From: Candidatus Amarolinea dominans | GTDB lineage: Bacteria > Chloroflexota > Anaerolineae > SSC4 > Amarolineaceae | Length of the DNA stretch: 64,000 bases | Assembly: GCA_016719785.1 (NCBI GenBank) | Contig: JADJYJ010000004.1 | Span: 186,001 to 250,000 of the forward strand | Direction: 5' to 3' | Shown here: positions 8,416-16,610 of the stretch, one piece after another | Numbering within the stretch: position 1 is the first letter of the stretch | Layout: each line of letters begins with the position of its first letter | Translations under genes and position numbers: made by a program | Notes under the pieces: model-generated | What the model was told of the DNA's origin: nothing | The model's database searches: none | The model's input: only the letters and a program-made list of their open reading frames with translations

Positions 8416-9774
8416 TTATCCGACAACGGGCAGGTGCTGTAACGCCTCTGCCACCGCATCCGCCGGGTATTCGTAGTCAACCAGGTTGCCGGCCAGGTAC
8501 TGGTCATAGGCGGTCATGTCGAAGAAGCCATGACCACTCAAATTGAAGACGATGACCCGTTCTTCGCCCTTGGCCTTGGCATCCAGGGCTTCGTCAATGG
8601 CCGCGACGATGGCATGGGCCGATTCGGGCGCAGGGATGATTCCTTCGGTGCGGGCAAACTTGACGGCGGCCGCAAAGACCGGGTTCTGGTGATAGGCCAC
8701 CGGGGTGATGTCTCCGGTCGCCACCAGGGCCGAAATAAGCGGCGCCATGCCGTGGTAGCGCAGACCACCGGCGTGAATACCGGCCGGCATGAAGGTGTGA
8801 CCCAACGTGAACATCTTGACCATCGGTGTCATGCCGACGGCGTCGCCGAAGTCGTAGGCGAATTTGCCCTTGGTCAGGCTGGGGCAGGCGGCCGGCTCCA
8901 CGGCCAGAAAGCGCGTCTGGCGACCCTGGGTCAGGCGGTCCTGCAGGAAGGGGAAGGCCAGCCCGGCAAAGCTGCTGCCGCCGCCCACGCAGCCGATGAC
9001 CACATCCGGGTAATCGCCAATGGCGGCCAGGGCCTGCTTGGCCTCCTGACCGATCACGGTTTGATGCAGGAGCACGTGGTTGAGCACCGAACCGAGCGCG
9101 TAGCGGGTGTCCGGATCGGACGCGGCCACTTCCACCGCCTCGGAGATGGCGATGCCCAGGCTGCCTGGCGAATCCGGGTGTTCAGCCAGGATGCTGCGAC
9201 CCGCATGGGTGTCGGTGGATGGGCTGGCGACGACGCGCGCGCCCCAGGTATGCATCATCGAGCGCCGGTAGGGCTTCTGATGATAGCTCACCTTGACCAT
9301 ATAGACGAGACATTCCAGTCCGAAGAGCTGGCAGGCAAAGGCCAGGGACGAACCCCATTGCCCGGCGCCTGTTTCGGTACTGATACGTTTGACACCCTCT
9401 TTGGCGTTGTAATACGCCTGGGGCACAGCCGTATTCGGCTTGTGGCTGCCGGCCGGGCTGACGCCCTCGTACTTGTAGTAGATTTTGGCCGGCGTGCCGA
9501 GCGCTTTTTCCAGGCGCACGGCGCGCAGCAGGGGTGTGGGCCGCCAGAGTTTGTAAATCTCGCGAATTTCTTCGGGGATTGGGATGTAGCGCTCGGTGCT
9601 GACTTCCTGCAGAATCAGCTCCATCGGGAAGAGCGGCGCCAGATCGGCCGGCCCAATGGGCTGGCCGGTGCCTGGATGCAGCGGCGGCGCAAGCGGAGCC
9701 GGCAAATCGGCGACGATGTTGTACCAGTGCGTGGGGATATCCTTCTGGCTGAGCATGAAACGCGACTCGGACAT
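8416..9774 (-). CDS. trpB: Tryptophan synthase beta chain, TrpB2 type
   Basis: A PLP enzyme converting indole and serine to tryptophan. At 452 residues it is longer than TrpB1. The PLP lysine lies in PAGSHKPNTA, the phosphate loop is GCVGGGSSFAG and the substrate region is STETGAGQWGSS. The N-terminal extension with RPTPLLRA and the GIHAGGLRYHG segment are typical of TrpB2, which often works without TrpA and may salvage free indole. No trpA is nearby, but a tryptophanase gene that makes indole lies at 30038. AGGAGG precedes the start. Function as indole salvage is inferred. Confidence 0.9.
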   Translation of the reverse strand: MSESRFMLSQKDIPTHWYNIVADLPAPLAPPLHPGTGQPIGPADLAPLFPMELILQEVSTERYIPIPEEIREIYKLWRPTPLLRAVRLEKALGTPAKIYYKYEGVSPAGSHKPNTAVPQAYYNAKEGVKRISTETGAGQWGSSLAFACQLFGLECLVYMVKVSYHQKPYRRSMMHTWGARVVASPSTDTHAGRSILAEHPDSPGSLGIAISEAVEVAASDPDTRYALGSVLNHVLLHQTVIGQEAKQALAAIGDYPDVVIGCVGGGSSFAGLAFPFLQDRLTQGRQTRFLAVEPAACPSLTKGKFAYDFGDAVGMTPMVKMFTLGHTFMPAGIHAGGLRYHGMAPLISALVATGDITPVAYHQNPVFAAAVKFARTEGIIPAPESAHAIVAAIDEALDAKAKGEERVIVFNLSGHGFFDMTAYDQYLAGNLVDYEYPADAVAEALQHLPVVG

Positions 9775-9870
9775 AACTGAGAACCTCCTGGAATGATGAT
9801 CGGACAGGTCGGATGCCTGTGGCGAATCGTGCGATCGGTGAATTGGTCCGGACGGCAGCGCTGGCGTCTC

Positions 9871-10719
9871 TCACCACGCAAACTCGGTCAACAGGGGGAA
9901 ATGATCGGACGCCAGGCGGACATCATCGTCGTCCAGGCGGCGGCAAGCCGTGACCTGGTCGGCCAGGGGGCCGGCGGCCAGGCAGTAGTCAATGCGGATC
10001 TTCTCATGGGCGGTGCCGTAGGTTAGCCCAGTGCCTTGACCCGCACGTGCAAAACAGTCATGATAGCCGGCCTTCAACAGGCGCGGCAGGACCTGCATGC
10101 CGTCACGCACGAGGTGTGCGGCGATGGCGTCGGCCTGCAGATGGGCCACAGCATCTTCCTGGCCGACATAATCTGCAGGGGCGAGGGAATTGAGATCACC
10201 CAGGAGCAGATGCGAGCGGCCGCGATCGCGGCCGGCCCAAAGCAGCAGGGCCTGCACCTGGCCCATGCGCACGGCCTCGCTTTGGTGATCCAGGTGGGTC
10301 GCGTAGACCGTGAGTGAACGGCGGTCGGGCAGGAGCAGACGCGCTTCAAGCAGTACACGGGCGGGGTGTCCGGCCGGGGTGGTCAGCCGATGGCCGGCAA
10401 ACGCCAGGATGGGATGGGGGCTGAGGATGGCATTGCCGAAAGCAGTCTGCGGGTCGTCGAAAGGGCCGGGGGGGAGGGTGGGGGCAAAAACAAAATTCAT
10501 GCCGAGACGCGCGGCCAGGCGCGCCAACAGCGGTTGCGCAGCGTCCGGCTGGACGAATGGATGGTAGACTTCATTCAATGCCACCACGTCAAGCGCCGCC
10601 GCGTCGGTGGCAGCACCGGCGATGATACGTGCCAGGCGCTCCACATCGAACCGCCCGTCCATACCCTTCCAGCCGTGGATGTTGAACGCTAGTGCATGTA
10701 GCACGAGTGTAAATCCCAC
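9871..10719 (-). CDS. Endonuclease/exonuclease/phosphatase-fold protein (second paralogue)
   Basis: About 282 residues with the metal-dependent EEP fold: FNIHGWKG, ALNEV, ATHLDHQSEAVR, LLGDLNS, IRIDYCL and SDHFPLL hold the Asn, Glu, His, Asp/Asn and Asp-His catalytic positions. The family cleaves phosphodiesters in nucleic acids, inositol phosphates or sphingomyelin; the substrate cannot be read from sequence. No signal peptide is seen. It starts at GTG 10719, overlapping the 3' end of a close paralogue by 31 bp, so the two look like a tandem duplication read as one transcript. Confidence 0.8.
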   Translation of the reverse strand: MGFTLVLHALAFNIHGWKGMDGRFDVERLARIIAGAATDAAALDVVALNEVYHPFVQPDAAQPLLARLAARLGMNFVFAPTLPPGPFDDPQTAFGNAILSPHPILAFAGHRLTTPAGHPARVLLEARLLLPDRRSLTVYATHLDHQSEAVRMGQVQALLLWAGRDRGRSHLLLGDLNSLAPADYVGQEDAVAHLQADAIAAHLVRDGMQVLPRLLKAGYHDCFARAGQGTGLTYGTAHEKIRIDYCLAAGPLADQVTACRRLDDDDVRLASDHFPLLTEFAW

Positions 10720-11462
10720 TCCAACAGTAGAGGCAGATGATCGGACGCGATGCGCGTCAGATAGTTATCGAGCACCTCGGCATAGACCAGGCGATTGGCC
10801 CAGCGCGTGGGCACGAAGGCGTAGTCAATGCGGAAGATGGGGCGGCGTGCCGGGAAGGTGGCGCCCAGACCACGGCCCACCTGGGCAAAGGCATCTACAT
10901 AGCCGGCCTCACGCAGGTGGGTGAGGGTGGCGGGCACCCAGCGTTCCCGGCGCGGGGTGTGGGTGTTGAAGTCGCCAGCAATGAGATGCGGATACTGAAA
11001 ATCACGGGCTTCGCGCAGCAGGCCGCGAATCTGCCACAGGCGCACCGCTTCCAGCGCATGATCCAGGTGCGTCACCCCAAAGGTGAACGCGTGTTGCAGT
11101 CCTTCGACGGCGATGTGCGCGAGAAGCATGGAGCGCTGTTGGGTGCCGGGCAGGCGCGGCAAGAGGTGGTTGTTGAAATCATGGATGGGGTGACGGCTGA
11201 GAATGGCGTTGCCTACCGGCCCGCGCCAATCCACGCCCTCGATGTGGCGGCTGCTGCTGCCAAAGGACCAGTGCATGCCGACCGCTTCTGCCAACTGCAC
11301 CAAGGGGAACTCCAGATGCCCGCGCCGGCGCACAGGATGCACTACTTCGTTCATCGAAACCAGGTCGGTCTTGCTCTGTTCGATCACAGCCGCCAGGCGT
11401 TCGATGTCGGCGCGGCCATCGCGCCCGTTCCAGTGATGGATGTTATACGTCAGGATTTTCAT
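10689..11462 (-). CDS. Endonuclease/exonuclease/phosphatase-fold protein (first paralogue)
   Basis: 257 residues, related to the gene directly downstream. Catalytic motifs: YNIHHWNGRDGR, SMNEV, VTHLDHALEAVR, IAGDFNTH, RIDYAFV and SDHLPLLLEW. The shared start (ILTYNIHxWxGxDGRxDxERLA) and shared THLDHxxEAVR show recent common origin. It is probably cytoplasmic, as no leader is seen. tatA lies 51 bp upstream in the same direction. The substrate is unknown. Confidence 0.8.
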   Translation of the reverse strand: MKILTYNIHHWNGRDGRADIERLAAVIEQSKTDLVSMNEVVHPVRRRGHLEFPLVQLAEAVGMHWSFGSSSRHIEGVDWRGPVGNAILSRHPIHDFNNHLLPRLPGTQQRSMLLAHIAVEGLQHAFTFGVTHLDHALEAVRLWQIRGLLREARDFQYPHLIAGDFNTHTPRRERWVPATLTHLREAGYVDAFAQVGRGLGATFPARRPIFRIDYAFVPTRWANRLVYAEVLDNYLTRIASDHLPLLLEWDLHSCYMH

Positions 11463-11513
11463 GAGTGGATGGCCGAAACCTGGTGCGCCCTGGTTGCCGG
11501 GTAGCGCACTGAA

Positions 11514-11693
11514 TCAGGAGGCCGACGGGTCTGGGGGTGTCTTCGTGATACTGTCATCGGTCCGATTTGCATTGCGAAACTCGGCCAGGCTGCGGCCGAT
11601 CGCGCCACCGATCTCGGGGAGTTTGCCAACGCCAAAAAAGATGACAACAATGACCAGGATGATAATCAGTTCGAACGGGCCAAGTGATGGCAT
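11514..11693 (-). CDS. tatA: Sec-independent translocase component TatA
   Basis: 59 residues: a short N-terminus (MPSLGPFELIIIL), one transmembrane helix, then the FGVGKLPEIGGAIGRS hinge and amphipathic helix typical of TatA, and a polar tail. I choose the ATG at 11691-11693 because GAAGGA sits 8 nt upstream and the longer reading frame adds residues foreign to the family. tatB-like and tatC genes lie 2.3 kb away on the opposite strand, so the Tat genes are split across divergent units. Confidence 0.88.
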   Translation of the reverse strand: MPSLGPFELIIILVIVVIFFGVGKLPEIGGAIGRSLAEFRNANRTDDSITKTPPDPSAS

Positions 11694-11876
11694 TGTCTTT
11701 TCCTTCGTACTTGTGATGATTCCCTGTGTACCAGGTTTTTCGACCACGACTCTACCCTCCCCAGAAGGTGGAGGCGTGAACGTGTCAGGGATATGTGTAC
11801 CCTGCCTTGTGTGCTGGATTATAGCACGAATCCGATACGCCTACAAACAGGCAACAAGTTGCCATTCCCACCTCTT

Positions 11877-11905
11877 TAGACAACCAATCCGTGGCGTGGT
11901 ATACT
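11877..11905 (+). promoter_or_regulatory. Promoter of the lutBC-tatBC operon, leaderless type
   Basis: TAGACA (11877-11882), 17 bp, TATACT (11900-11905). The lutB ATG begins at 11913, only 8 nt after the -10, so transcription would start at or next to the start codon. No ribosome-binding site is present, in agreement with a leaderless mRNA. Confidence 0.6.
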
Positions 11906-11912
11906 CTGGCGC

Positions 11913-13319
11913 ATGTCACGCACACCGGTCTCCTTCGAAGCACGCAGCCACCAGACGCTGCACCTACACAGCCAACGCACCGCTCTCGTGCATACCACCG
12001 CCACCCTGGCGGCACGTCGTCGCGCCGGAATGGCGGCTGAACCGGCCTGGCACGAGTTGACCGCGCGCAGTCAGGCGGTGCGCAGGCAGACCCTGTCCAA
12101 CCTGGGAACCTATTTGCAGCAATTGGAGAGCGCCCTGCAGGCACGCGGTAGCCAGGTGCTGTGGGCGCGCACCAGCGCTGAGGCGTGCCAGTTCATCGTT
12201 GACCTGGCGCGACGGTCGGGCGTGGGGCACGTTTTGCAGACCCAATCGGCCTTGCCCCTGGAAATTGGTCTGGCCGCTGCGTTGCAGGGCGCCGGTTTCA
12301 CCCTGTCCCCCACGAACCAGGGCGAATTCCTGGCCGCGCTCTCCGGGCAGCGGCCAACACACCCCAATGCCGGTGCGGCTCATCTGCGCATTGACGACAT
12401 GGTGCGTACGCTGCATGCCAGGCTCGACATGCCGGTGCTCCTCACTGCTGACGCAGCCAGCCACGTCATTCGCGGGCGTGTGCGCCAGGCGGCCCTGCAG
12501 AGCGGCCTGGCGGTGATGGGCATTGACCTGGCGGTGGCTGAAACGGGCACCCTGGCGCTGTTCAACGATCAGGGCGATGTACGGCTGACTGCGGCCCTGG
12601 CGCCGGTGCAGGTCGCGATCATGGGGCTGGAGCAGGTTGTGCCGACGCTGGATGACCTGTGGCTTCTGCAGCGCGTGCGGGCACGCAGCGCCAGCGGACG
12701 GGCAACCTCCACTTATGTGGAATTGCTCAGCGGCGCCGCGGCCACCGGTCGCGAATTCTACCTGATCCTGCTGGACAATGGGCGTTCACACCTGCTGACC
12801 GGCGCGGAGGCGGAGATGCTGGCGTGTATTCACTGCGGCGCGTGCCTGGACGTGTGCCCGGTTGCCCGTCGCGTCGGCAGTCAGCCCTACGCGTGGAGTT
12901 ACCCCGGCCCGGTTGGCGCGGTGATGGCGCCCCTGCTCTTGTCAGCGGAATTCGGTGATGTGGCCGACGCCAGTACCCTGTGTGGCGCGTGCCGCTCGGT
13001 GTGCCCGGTGGGCATTGACTTACCCCGTCACCTGCTGGCCGCGCGTGAACGCCGCGCGGCCAGCGGTCGCGGGCAAGTCCGCGCGCCGGGTCGCCTGCTC
13101 GTGCGTACCCTGCATACGCCGGCGCGCTACGCGACCCTCAGCGCGATCAATCGCCTGGGCCGGCTCCTGGTGGGCGCACAGCAGACCCGCCGTTGGCTGG
13201 CTCCCTGGCTGTGGCGTTGGACCGCGGCGCGCAACCTGCCCGCGCCGGCCCCTGAGACATTCCGGCGACGTTGGGCACGGCAGCATGCCCCGGCCGCAGG
13301 TGCTGTGGCCAATGCCTGA
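11913..13319 (+). CDS. lutB: LutB-like iron-sulfur protein (L-lactate oxidation complex)
   Basis: 468 residues in the LutB/LldF arrangement: an N-terminal LUD domain (ETGTLALFNDQGD, MGLEQVVPTLDDL), then two 4Fe-4S motifs, CIHCGACLDVCPV and CGACRSVCPVGIDL. With LutA and LutC this family oxidises L-lactate to pyruvate. lutC follows with an 8-bp overlap, but no lutA is seen here. The C-terminal about 100 residues are basic and Trp/Arg-rich. The start codon is placed by the promoter 8 nt upstream. Lactate as substrate is a family inference. Confidence 0.88.
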   Translation: MSRTPVSFEARSHQTLHLHSQRTALVHTTATLAARRRAGMAAEPAWHELTARSQAVRRQTLSNLGTYLQQLESALQARGSQVLWARTSAEACQFIVDLARRSGVGHVLQTQSALPLEIGLAAALQGAGFTLSPTNQGEFLAALSGQRPTHPNAGAAHLRIDDMVRTLHARLDMPVLLTADAASHVIRGRVRQAALQSGLAVMGIDLAVAETGTLALFNDQGDVRLTAALAPVQVAIMGLEQVVPTLDDLWLLQRVRARSASGRATSTYVELLSGAAATGREFYLILLDNGRSHLLTGAEAEMLACIHCGACLDVCPVARRVGSQPYAWSYPGPVGAVMAPLLLSAEFGDVADASTLCGACRSVCPVGIDLPRHLLAARERRAASGRGQVRAPGRLLVRTLHTPARYATLSAINRLGRLLVGAQQTRRWLAPWLWRWTAARNLPAPAPETFRRRWARQHAPAAGAVANA

Positions 13320-14007
13320 CGATGCTCGCCGCGCGATCCTGGCCGCGCTGGCCTCAGCGCCAACAGTGCCCTTGCCGCCCGCCCCCTGGCCGCAGACGCC
13401 GGCCGCGGCGACGGTGGATCGAGAGACCCTGTTGGCGGATTTCACGACCGCGGCGGCCGCGGCCGGCGCAACCATCACCTGTGAGTCGGGGGTTGCGGCA
13501 GCCCGGCTGGCCGTTCTCTCGTTCATACGCACGGCCGAGGTTCGCCAGGTGCTGGTGTGGGAACAGGACGACCTGCCGGTGCCAGGCTTGCTCGATGCGC
13601 TGCAGATGCTCGGCGTCGAGACATTGACGCCGTCAGCGGCTGCTGCACGCCAGCGGGCTGCGCTGCGACAGGACAAGCCTGTGAGCCTGGGCATCACGAC
13701 TGGCCTGGCCGGCCTGGCCGACCAGGGTAGCATCATCGTTCGTTACCCGGCTGTGACCCACATGCTGGCGGTCATCTGGCCGCAGACGCAGATCATCCTG
13801 CTGCCGCTGGACCGCCTGGCGCTGTCATTTGCAGGGTGGCTGGCGGCGGCACGCCGACAAGGGCAATTGGCCGTCTGGCTGCAGGATGACATGACGATCA
13901 TCAACGGGCCGAGCCTGAGCATGGATATTGAGCAGACACCGGTGTGGGGGGCGGCCGGCCCGGCACAGTTACGCATCTTTTTGATTGGCGAAGATCGAAT
14001 CCTATGA
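13312..14007 (+). CDS. lutC: LutC-like LUD-domain protein
   Basis: 231 residues from the ATG at 13312, which overlaps the lutB stop. The LUD-domain core SLGITTGLAGLADQGSII is present. It is the small partner of LutB in lactate utilisation. The open frame extends upstream to 12955 but that part is a shadow of lutB. Its stop overlaps the next start as ATGA, so lutC and tatB are coupled. Confidence 0.85.
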   Translation: MPDDARRAILAALASAPTVPLPPAPWPQTPAAATVDRETLLADFTTAAAAAGATITCESGVAAARLAVLSFIRTAEVRQVLVWEQDDLPVPGLLDALQMLGVETLTPSAAAARQRAALRQDKPVSLGITTGLAGLADQGSIIVRYPAVTHMLAVIWPQTQIILLPLDRLALSFAGWLAAARRQGQLAVWLQDDMTIINGPSLSMDIEQTPVWGAAGPAQLRIFLIGEDRIL

Positions 14008-14357
14008 ACCTTTTTGGCATTGGTCCGTTCGAATTGGCCCTGGTGTTGATCCTGGCCCTGGTGTTTCTAGGCCCGGAGGAGTTACCCAAGGCTGCACGCG
14101 CCCTGGGCAAAGCGCTCTATCAACTCCAGCACATGACCGAACCGATCCGCGCCGAGGTGGCGCGGGCCATGCAACCGCTGGAAGAGGCGAAGCAGTCCAT
14201 TGCCCAACCGCTGACCGATCTGCAGCAGCAGATCCAGCACCCGCTGACGCCGCGGCCGCCAGAGTCTGCGGTCAAGGTGACGACGGCCAATTCGCCGCAG
14301 ACAACATCCGGTCCGGGAGTGGGTGACAACGCTGATGACCGTGCCGAACGACCGTGA
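14004..14357 (+). CDS. tatB: TatA/TatB-family translocase protein
   Basis: 117 residues: MNLFGIGPFELALVLIL, a single membrane helix, the FLGPEELPKAARALGKAL hinge and a long polar helix with repeated Gln/Leu heptads. The FGIGPFEL start, the glutamate in the membrane-edge FLGPEEL and the long tail favour TatB over TatA. It begins inside the lutC stop (ATGA) and overlaps tatC by 23 bp. Confidence 0.82.
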   Translation: MNLFGIGPFELALVLILALVFLGPEELPKAARALGKALYQLQHMTEPIRAEVARAMQPLEEAKQSIAQPLTDLQQQIQHPLTPRPPESAVKVTTANSPQTTSGPGVGDNADDRAERP

Positions 14358-15072
14358 AGCGGTGATGTCCTTCACGGGGCATCTCATGGATCTGCGGGCT
14401 CGTCTGATCAAAGCCGTGGCCAGTGTGCTCGTGGGTACGGTGTTGGGGACTATTTTTGCGCGTTCCTTTTTGACACTCCTCATCCTGCCGATGGGCGAGG
14501 CGCGACCGCAATCGTTGCGCCCAGCCGAAAATATCATCGTCTATTTCAAGGTCGCCTTGATCCTCGGCTTAGTGCTGGCCATGCCGGTCATCCTCTATCA
14601 GATCATCGCCTTCATCGTGCCAGGACTCACGCGCGGCGAAAGGCGCGCGCTTTATTTCGTCATTCCCGCCGCGACGCTTCTGTTTGCCATCGGGGTGGCC
14701 TTCTCATCGCTGGTCATGCTGCCCTTTTCCCTGAACTACCTGAGCAGCTTTCTCAGCGATTTGATCGAGCCCCAGTATTCGATTGACTATTACATCTCGT
14801 TCGTCTTCAATTTTGTCGTCTGGATCGGCCTGAGTTTCGAGACACCCCTCCTCATCGCGTTCATGGCGCGCCTGGGCGTTGTGAGTCCAACCCAATTGGG
14901 CGGCGGCCGGCGTTACGCCATTGTCATCCTGGCCCTGGTGGCAGCCATCATCACGCCCACGCCAGACCCGTTCAATATGACCCTGGTGATGGTGCCACTC
15001 TACATCCTGTATGAATTTGGGATCATCCTCGCGCGCTGGTTCTACCGCCCACGAAGCACGTATGGGGGATAA
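14335..15072 (+). CDS. tatC: Sec-independent translocase subunit TatC
   Basis: TatC is the membrane receptor for twin-arginine signal peptides. About 245 residues with six predicted helices, the N-terminal FTGHLMDLRARLIKA signature, VPGLTRGERRAL, the FETPLLI segment and the periplasmic TPTPDPFN motif. I favour the ATG at 14335 (GGGTGA 8 nt upstream) over the in-frame GTG at 14323. It closes the lutBC-tatBC operon; restriction-system debris starts right after its stop. Confidence 0.93.
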   Translation: MTVPNDREAVMSFTGHLMDLRARLIKAVASVLVGTVLGTIFARSFLTLLILPMGEARPQSLRPAENIIVYFKVALILGLVLAMPVILYQIIAFIVPGLTRGERRALYFVIPAATLLFAIGVAFSSLVMLPFSLNYLSSFLSDLIEPQYSIDYYISFVFNFVVWIGLSFETPLLIAFMARLGVVSPTQLGGGRRYAIVILALVAAIITPTPDPFNMTLVMVPLYILYEFGIILARWFYRPRSTYGG

Positions 15073-15135
15073 CGCCGCGGTGAACTGGTTGACCGCCAGC
15101 CAGCCGTTGTTGTCCGGTGTGTCGAAGTCAGGCAT
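15073..15135 (-). pseudogene. Fragment of type I restriction subunit HsdR
   Basis: On the minus strand a short segment reads MPDFDTPDNNGWLAVNQFT before merging into the end of tatC. FDxPxNNxWLAVNQFTV is a conserved N-terminal stretch of HsdR. Only about 20 codons remain, at the edge of the tatC operon, directly after the HsdS fragment. Confidence 0.55.
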
Positions 15136-15408
15136 TCCTCCCCATAATTTGCTCCGCAGCCGGCGTCCGCAGTTCGCCGGAGAGGAGCTTGGCAGCAGCG
15201 CGTCGCGCAGCGCGGCGAGGGTGCGGGACTCCTCGTTCCCGCAGTTCACACAACGCGCAAGCTCGCCTGCGAAGCGTTCAAAGTGTCCGAATAATTCTGC
15301 AGGCGGAAGAACCTGGTTGCTCATGGTCGCGAGATTTCGATTGAGCCCTGGCACCGCTGAGTCAGCCCCAAGCGAAGCAAGATCATGGGTTCGGACGAAG
15401 AACGTTTG
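15128..15408 (-). pseudogene. C-terminal remnant of type I restriction specificity subunit HsdS
   Basis: From an in-frame stop at 15409-15411 the minus strand reads ...HDLASLGADSAVPGLNRN..., then QVLPPAELFGHFERF and EESRTLAALRDALLP. After a one-base deletion near 15190 the reading continues KLLSGELRTPAAEQIMGRNA and stops at 15128. SAVPGLNRN and RTLAALRDALLPKLLSGEL are hallmark HsdS C-terminal motifs. There is no start and the frame is broken, so this is restriction-modification debris. Confidence 0.8.
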
Positions 15409-15445
15409 TTAAACCGTAGCGTAAGGGCAGTCGGCTTCATCCCGT

Positions 15446-15452
15446 GTTAGGC
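15446..15452 (-). other. attC-like core box (GTTAGGC)
   Basis: GTTAGGC lies 13 bp beyond the stop of the DUF2283 gene, the same place as in the complete attC sites at 21695-21754 and 22556-22651. The partner box is missing where the HsdS debris begins, so this may be the truncated end of a cassette array. Confidence 0.35.
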
Positions 15453-15464
15453 CGCTCTGTATTA

Positions 15465-15677
15465 TCACACAGCCAGCGTTTCAAATGCAACCCGCATCGG
15501 TTCAGGCGTTACAATCGAGAAATTCAGTTTCTCAAAACCAATAACGCGCCCGGTTTTGTTCTTCATCAAAACAACTTCATCACCTGTTTCTTCGCAAATG
15601 TACTCGTCTTGTGGGTCGCCAAACCAAACGGTAAGCGTGTTGCCTACTCGATCATAATACACTTTCACTTCGGCCAT
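15465..15677 (-). CDS. DUF2283 family protein
   Basis: 70 residues: MAEVKVYYDRVGNTLTVWFGDP, then EYICEETGDEVVLMKNKTGRVIGFEKLNF. This is the DUF2283 pattern: a small beta-rich protein that commonly travels as the second gene of a toxin-antitoxin-like pair. It overlaps the upstream gene by 13 bp, which indicates co-translation. Molecular function is not known; an antitoxin role is only suggested by context. Confidence 0.75.
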   Translation of the reverse strand: MAEVKVYYDRVGNTLTVWFGDPQDEYICEETGDEVVLMKNKTGRVIGFEKLNFSIVTPEPMRVAFETLAV

Positions 15678-15994
15678 ATCCGCACCCCCTCTTTAATCGC
15701 ATCCGTTGGATAGGTCGTAATCAAAAACCCATCCCCATTCAATTGCCTGGCTACCGCACAAACCCATCGCCCTCTTCGTTCTGATGAGTAAAACAAGTAT
15801 ACATCCGGGTCACTCCGGCTCAGTCGAATTTCGTCTGGATTCTCTAGCGTATCTTTCACATCCAATTCGCGACTTGCCATCGCCGGGTGTTTGATCGTGA
15901 TGATCAAGTGCCAGTAGGGGCGACTTACCCGCACGCGGAAGCCAAGTGGCGTCAGAGCTTCGAACAATAAATCGTTCATGGTTATCTCACTCAT
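15665..15994 (-). CDS. Small toxin-like protein paired with DUF2283
   Basis: 109 residues from the ATG at 15992-15994. Conserved-looking segments are YWHLIITIKHPAM, VKDTLENPDEIRLSRSDP, YLFYSSERRGRWVCAVARQ and GFLITTYPTDAIKEG. I have seen this pattern next to DUF2283 proteins (DUF4258-like or nuclease-toxin-like); the family name is uncertain. Gene order, overlap and size suggest a toxin-antitoxin pair inside the cassette region. Confidence 0.6.
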   Translation of the reverse strand: MSEITMNDLLFEALTPLGFRVRVSRPYWHLIITIKHPAMASRELDVKDTLENPDEIRLSRSDPDVYLFYSSERRGRWVCAVARQLNGDGFLITTYPTDAIKEGVRIWPK

Positions 15995-15995
15995 A

Positions 15996-16201
15996 GTCAC
16001 TGGTGTTCTTTGTCACTTGCGTGTTCAATCGGCAACGCCTCTACATCGCTGCGACGCATACGGTTGCGACGGTCCACCGCGCGACCGGCGTAGCGTCAGG
16101 TGGAAGCCAATATCAGGCTCGTGATCCTTGGCCATGCCCGCCACCCTCTGCCAGCCCACGGACGGGCCCGCATGAGCGTCGTGCCAATGATCCTGTTATG
16201 C
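15996..16201 (-). other. Degenerate attC-like segment(s)
   Basis: Bases 16081-16118 (GCGACCGGCGTAGCGTCAGG... ending ATCAGGC) align with the right half of the attC at 22556-22651, and GTCACTTGCG near 16010 resembles its left inner box. A second inverted pair (TGATCCTTGGC / GCCAATGATCC) leads to GTTATGC at 16195-16201, 14 bp from the stop of the antitoxin gene. The outer boxes deviate from the consensus, so site limits are uncertain. Confidence 0.4.
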
Positions 16202-16214
16202 GGTCAGCTTTGCG

Positions 16215-16508
16215 TCAGGCGGGACGAACGACATCCCAAACTGCGTCTGGGTGCTTCGCCGCTACTTGGAGCAGAATTCGGGCCGGACCGTCAGGCGCAC
16301 GACGTCCTTGTTCCCAATTGCGTAAGGTAGCAACGCTGATGCCGATCAGAGCGGCGAACTCGCTTTGTGAAAGCTTATAGCTGGCACGAATGTGCTTCAC
16401 ATCCGGGGCCGCGATGCTGAATTTTCGCGCGGGCGCCACTTCGCCGCGCAAGATAGCCCCGCCCTCACGGACACTGGCGACCAACTCCTCGAAAAGTTCG
16501 TCTTTCAT
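16215..16508 (-). CDS. XRE-family antitoxin (HigA/NadS-like)
   Basis: 97 residues with a helix-turn-helix: IRASYKLSQSEFAALIGIS, then VATLRNWEQGRRAPDGPA, the usual HigA/NadS C-terminal DNA-binding core. Such antitoxins bind a palindrome at their own promoter. The ATG at 16508 overlaps the stop of a toxin remnant as ATGA, and a strong promoter with a 19-bp palindrome lies about 105 bp upstream. The toxin body is missing, so this is an orphan or domesticated regulator. Confidence 0.8.
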   Translation of the reverse strand: MKDELFEELVASVREGGAILRGEVAPARKFSIAAPDVKHIRASYKLSQSEFAALIGISVATLRNWEQGRRAPDGPARILLQVAAKHPDAVWDVVRPA

Positions 16509-16609
16509 CGGTATTCCTTTTCCACGATCGTCCGCAGCAGCTTGATCTGTGCCGCCGTCAGGTCATCACGTTCATTCTTGGGGTAGATGTCGTGCTGAAA
16601 GTCTGAAGC
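16505..16609 (-). pseudogene. C-terminal remnant of a RelE/HigB-type toxin
   Basis: Reading into the antitoxin start, the minus strand gives SDFQHDIYPKNERDDLTAAQ, then IKLLRTIVEKEYR and stop. This is the typical last about 30 residues of RelE/HigB toxins (YPKNEKDDLT...). The promoter -10 lies only 2 bp upstream of this segment, so the first about 75 codons of the toxin have been deleted while promoter, operator and antitoxin remain. Confidence 0.7.
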
Positions 16610-16610
16610 G

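Noticed and set aside
12955..13311. Upstream extension of the lutC frame
   Set aside because: It overlaps lutB in another frame and shows no LUD homology; the ATG at 13312 gives the natural N-terminus.
15011..15412. Plus-strand ORF after tatC
   Set aside because: The minus strand of the same bases carries recognisable HsdS and HsdR motifs, so the plus frame is a shadow.
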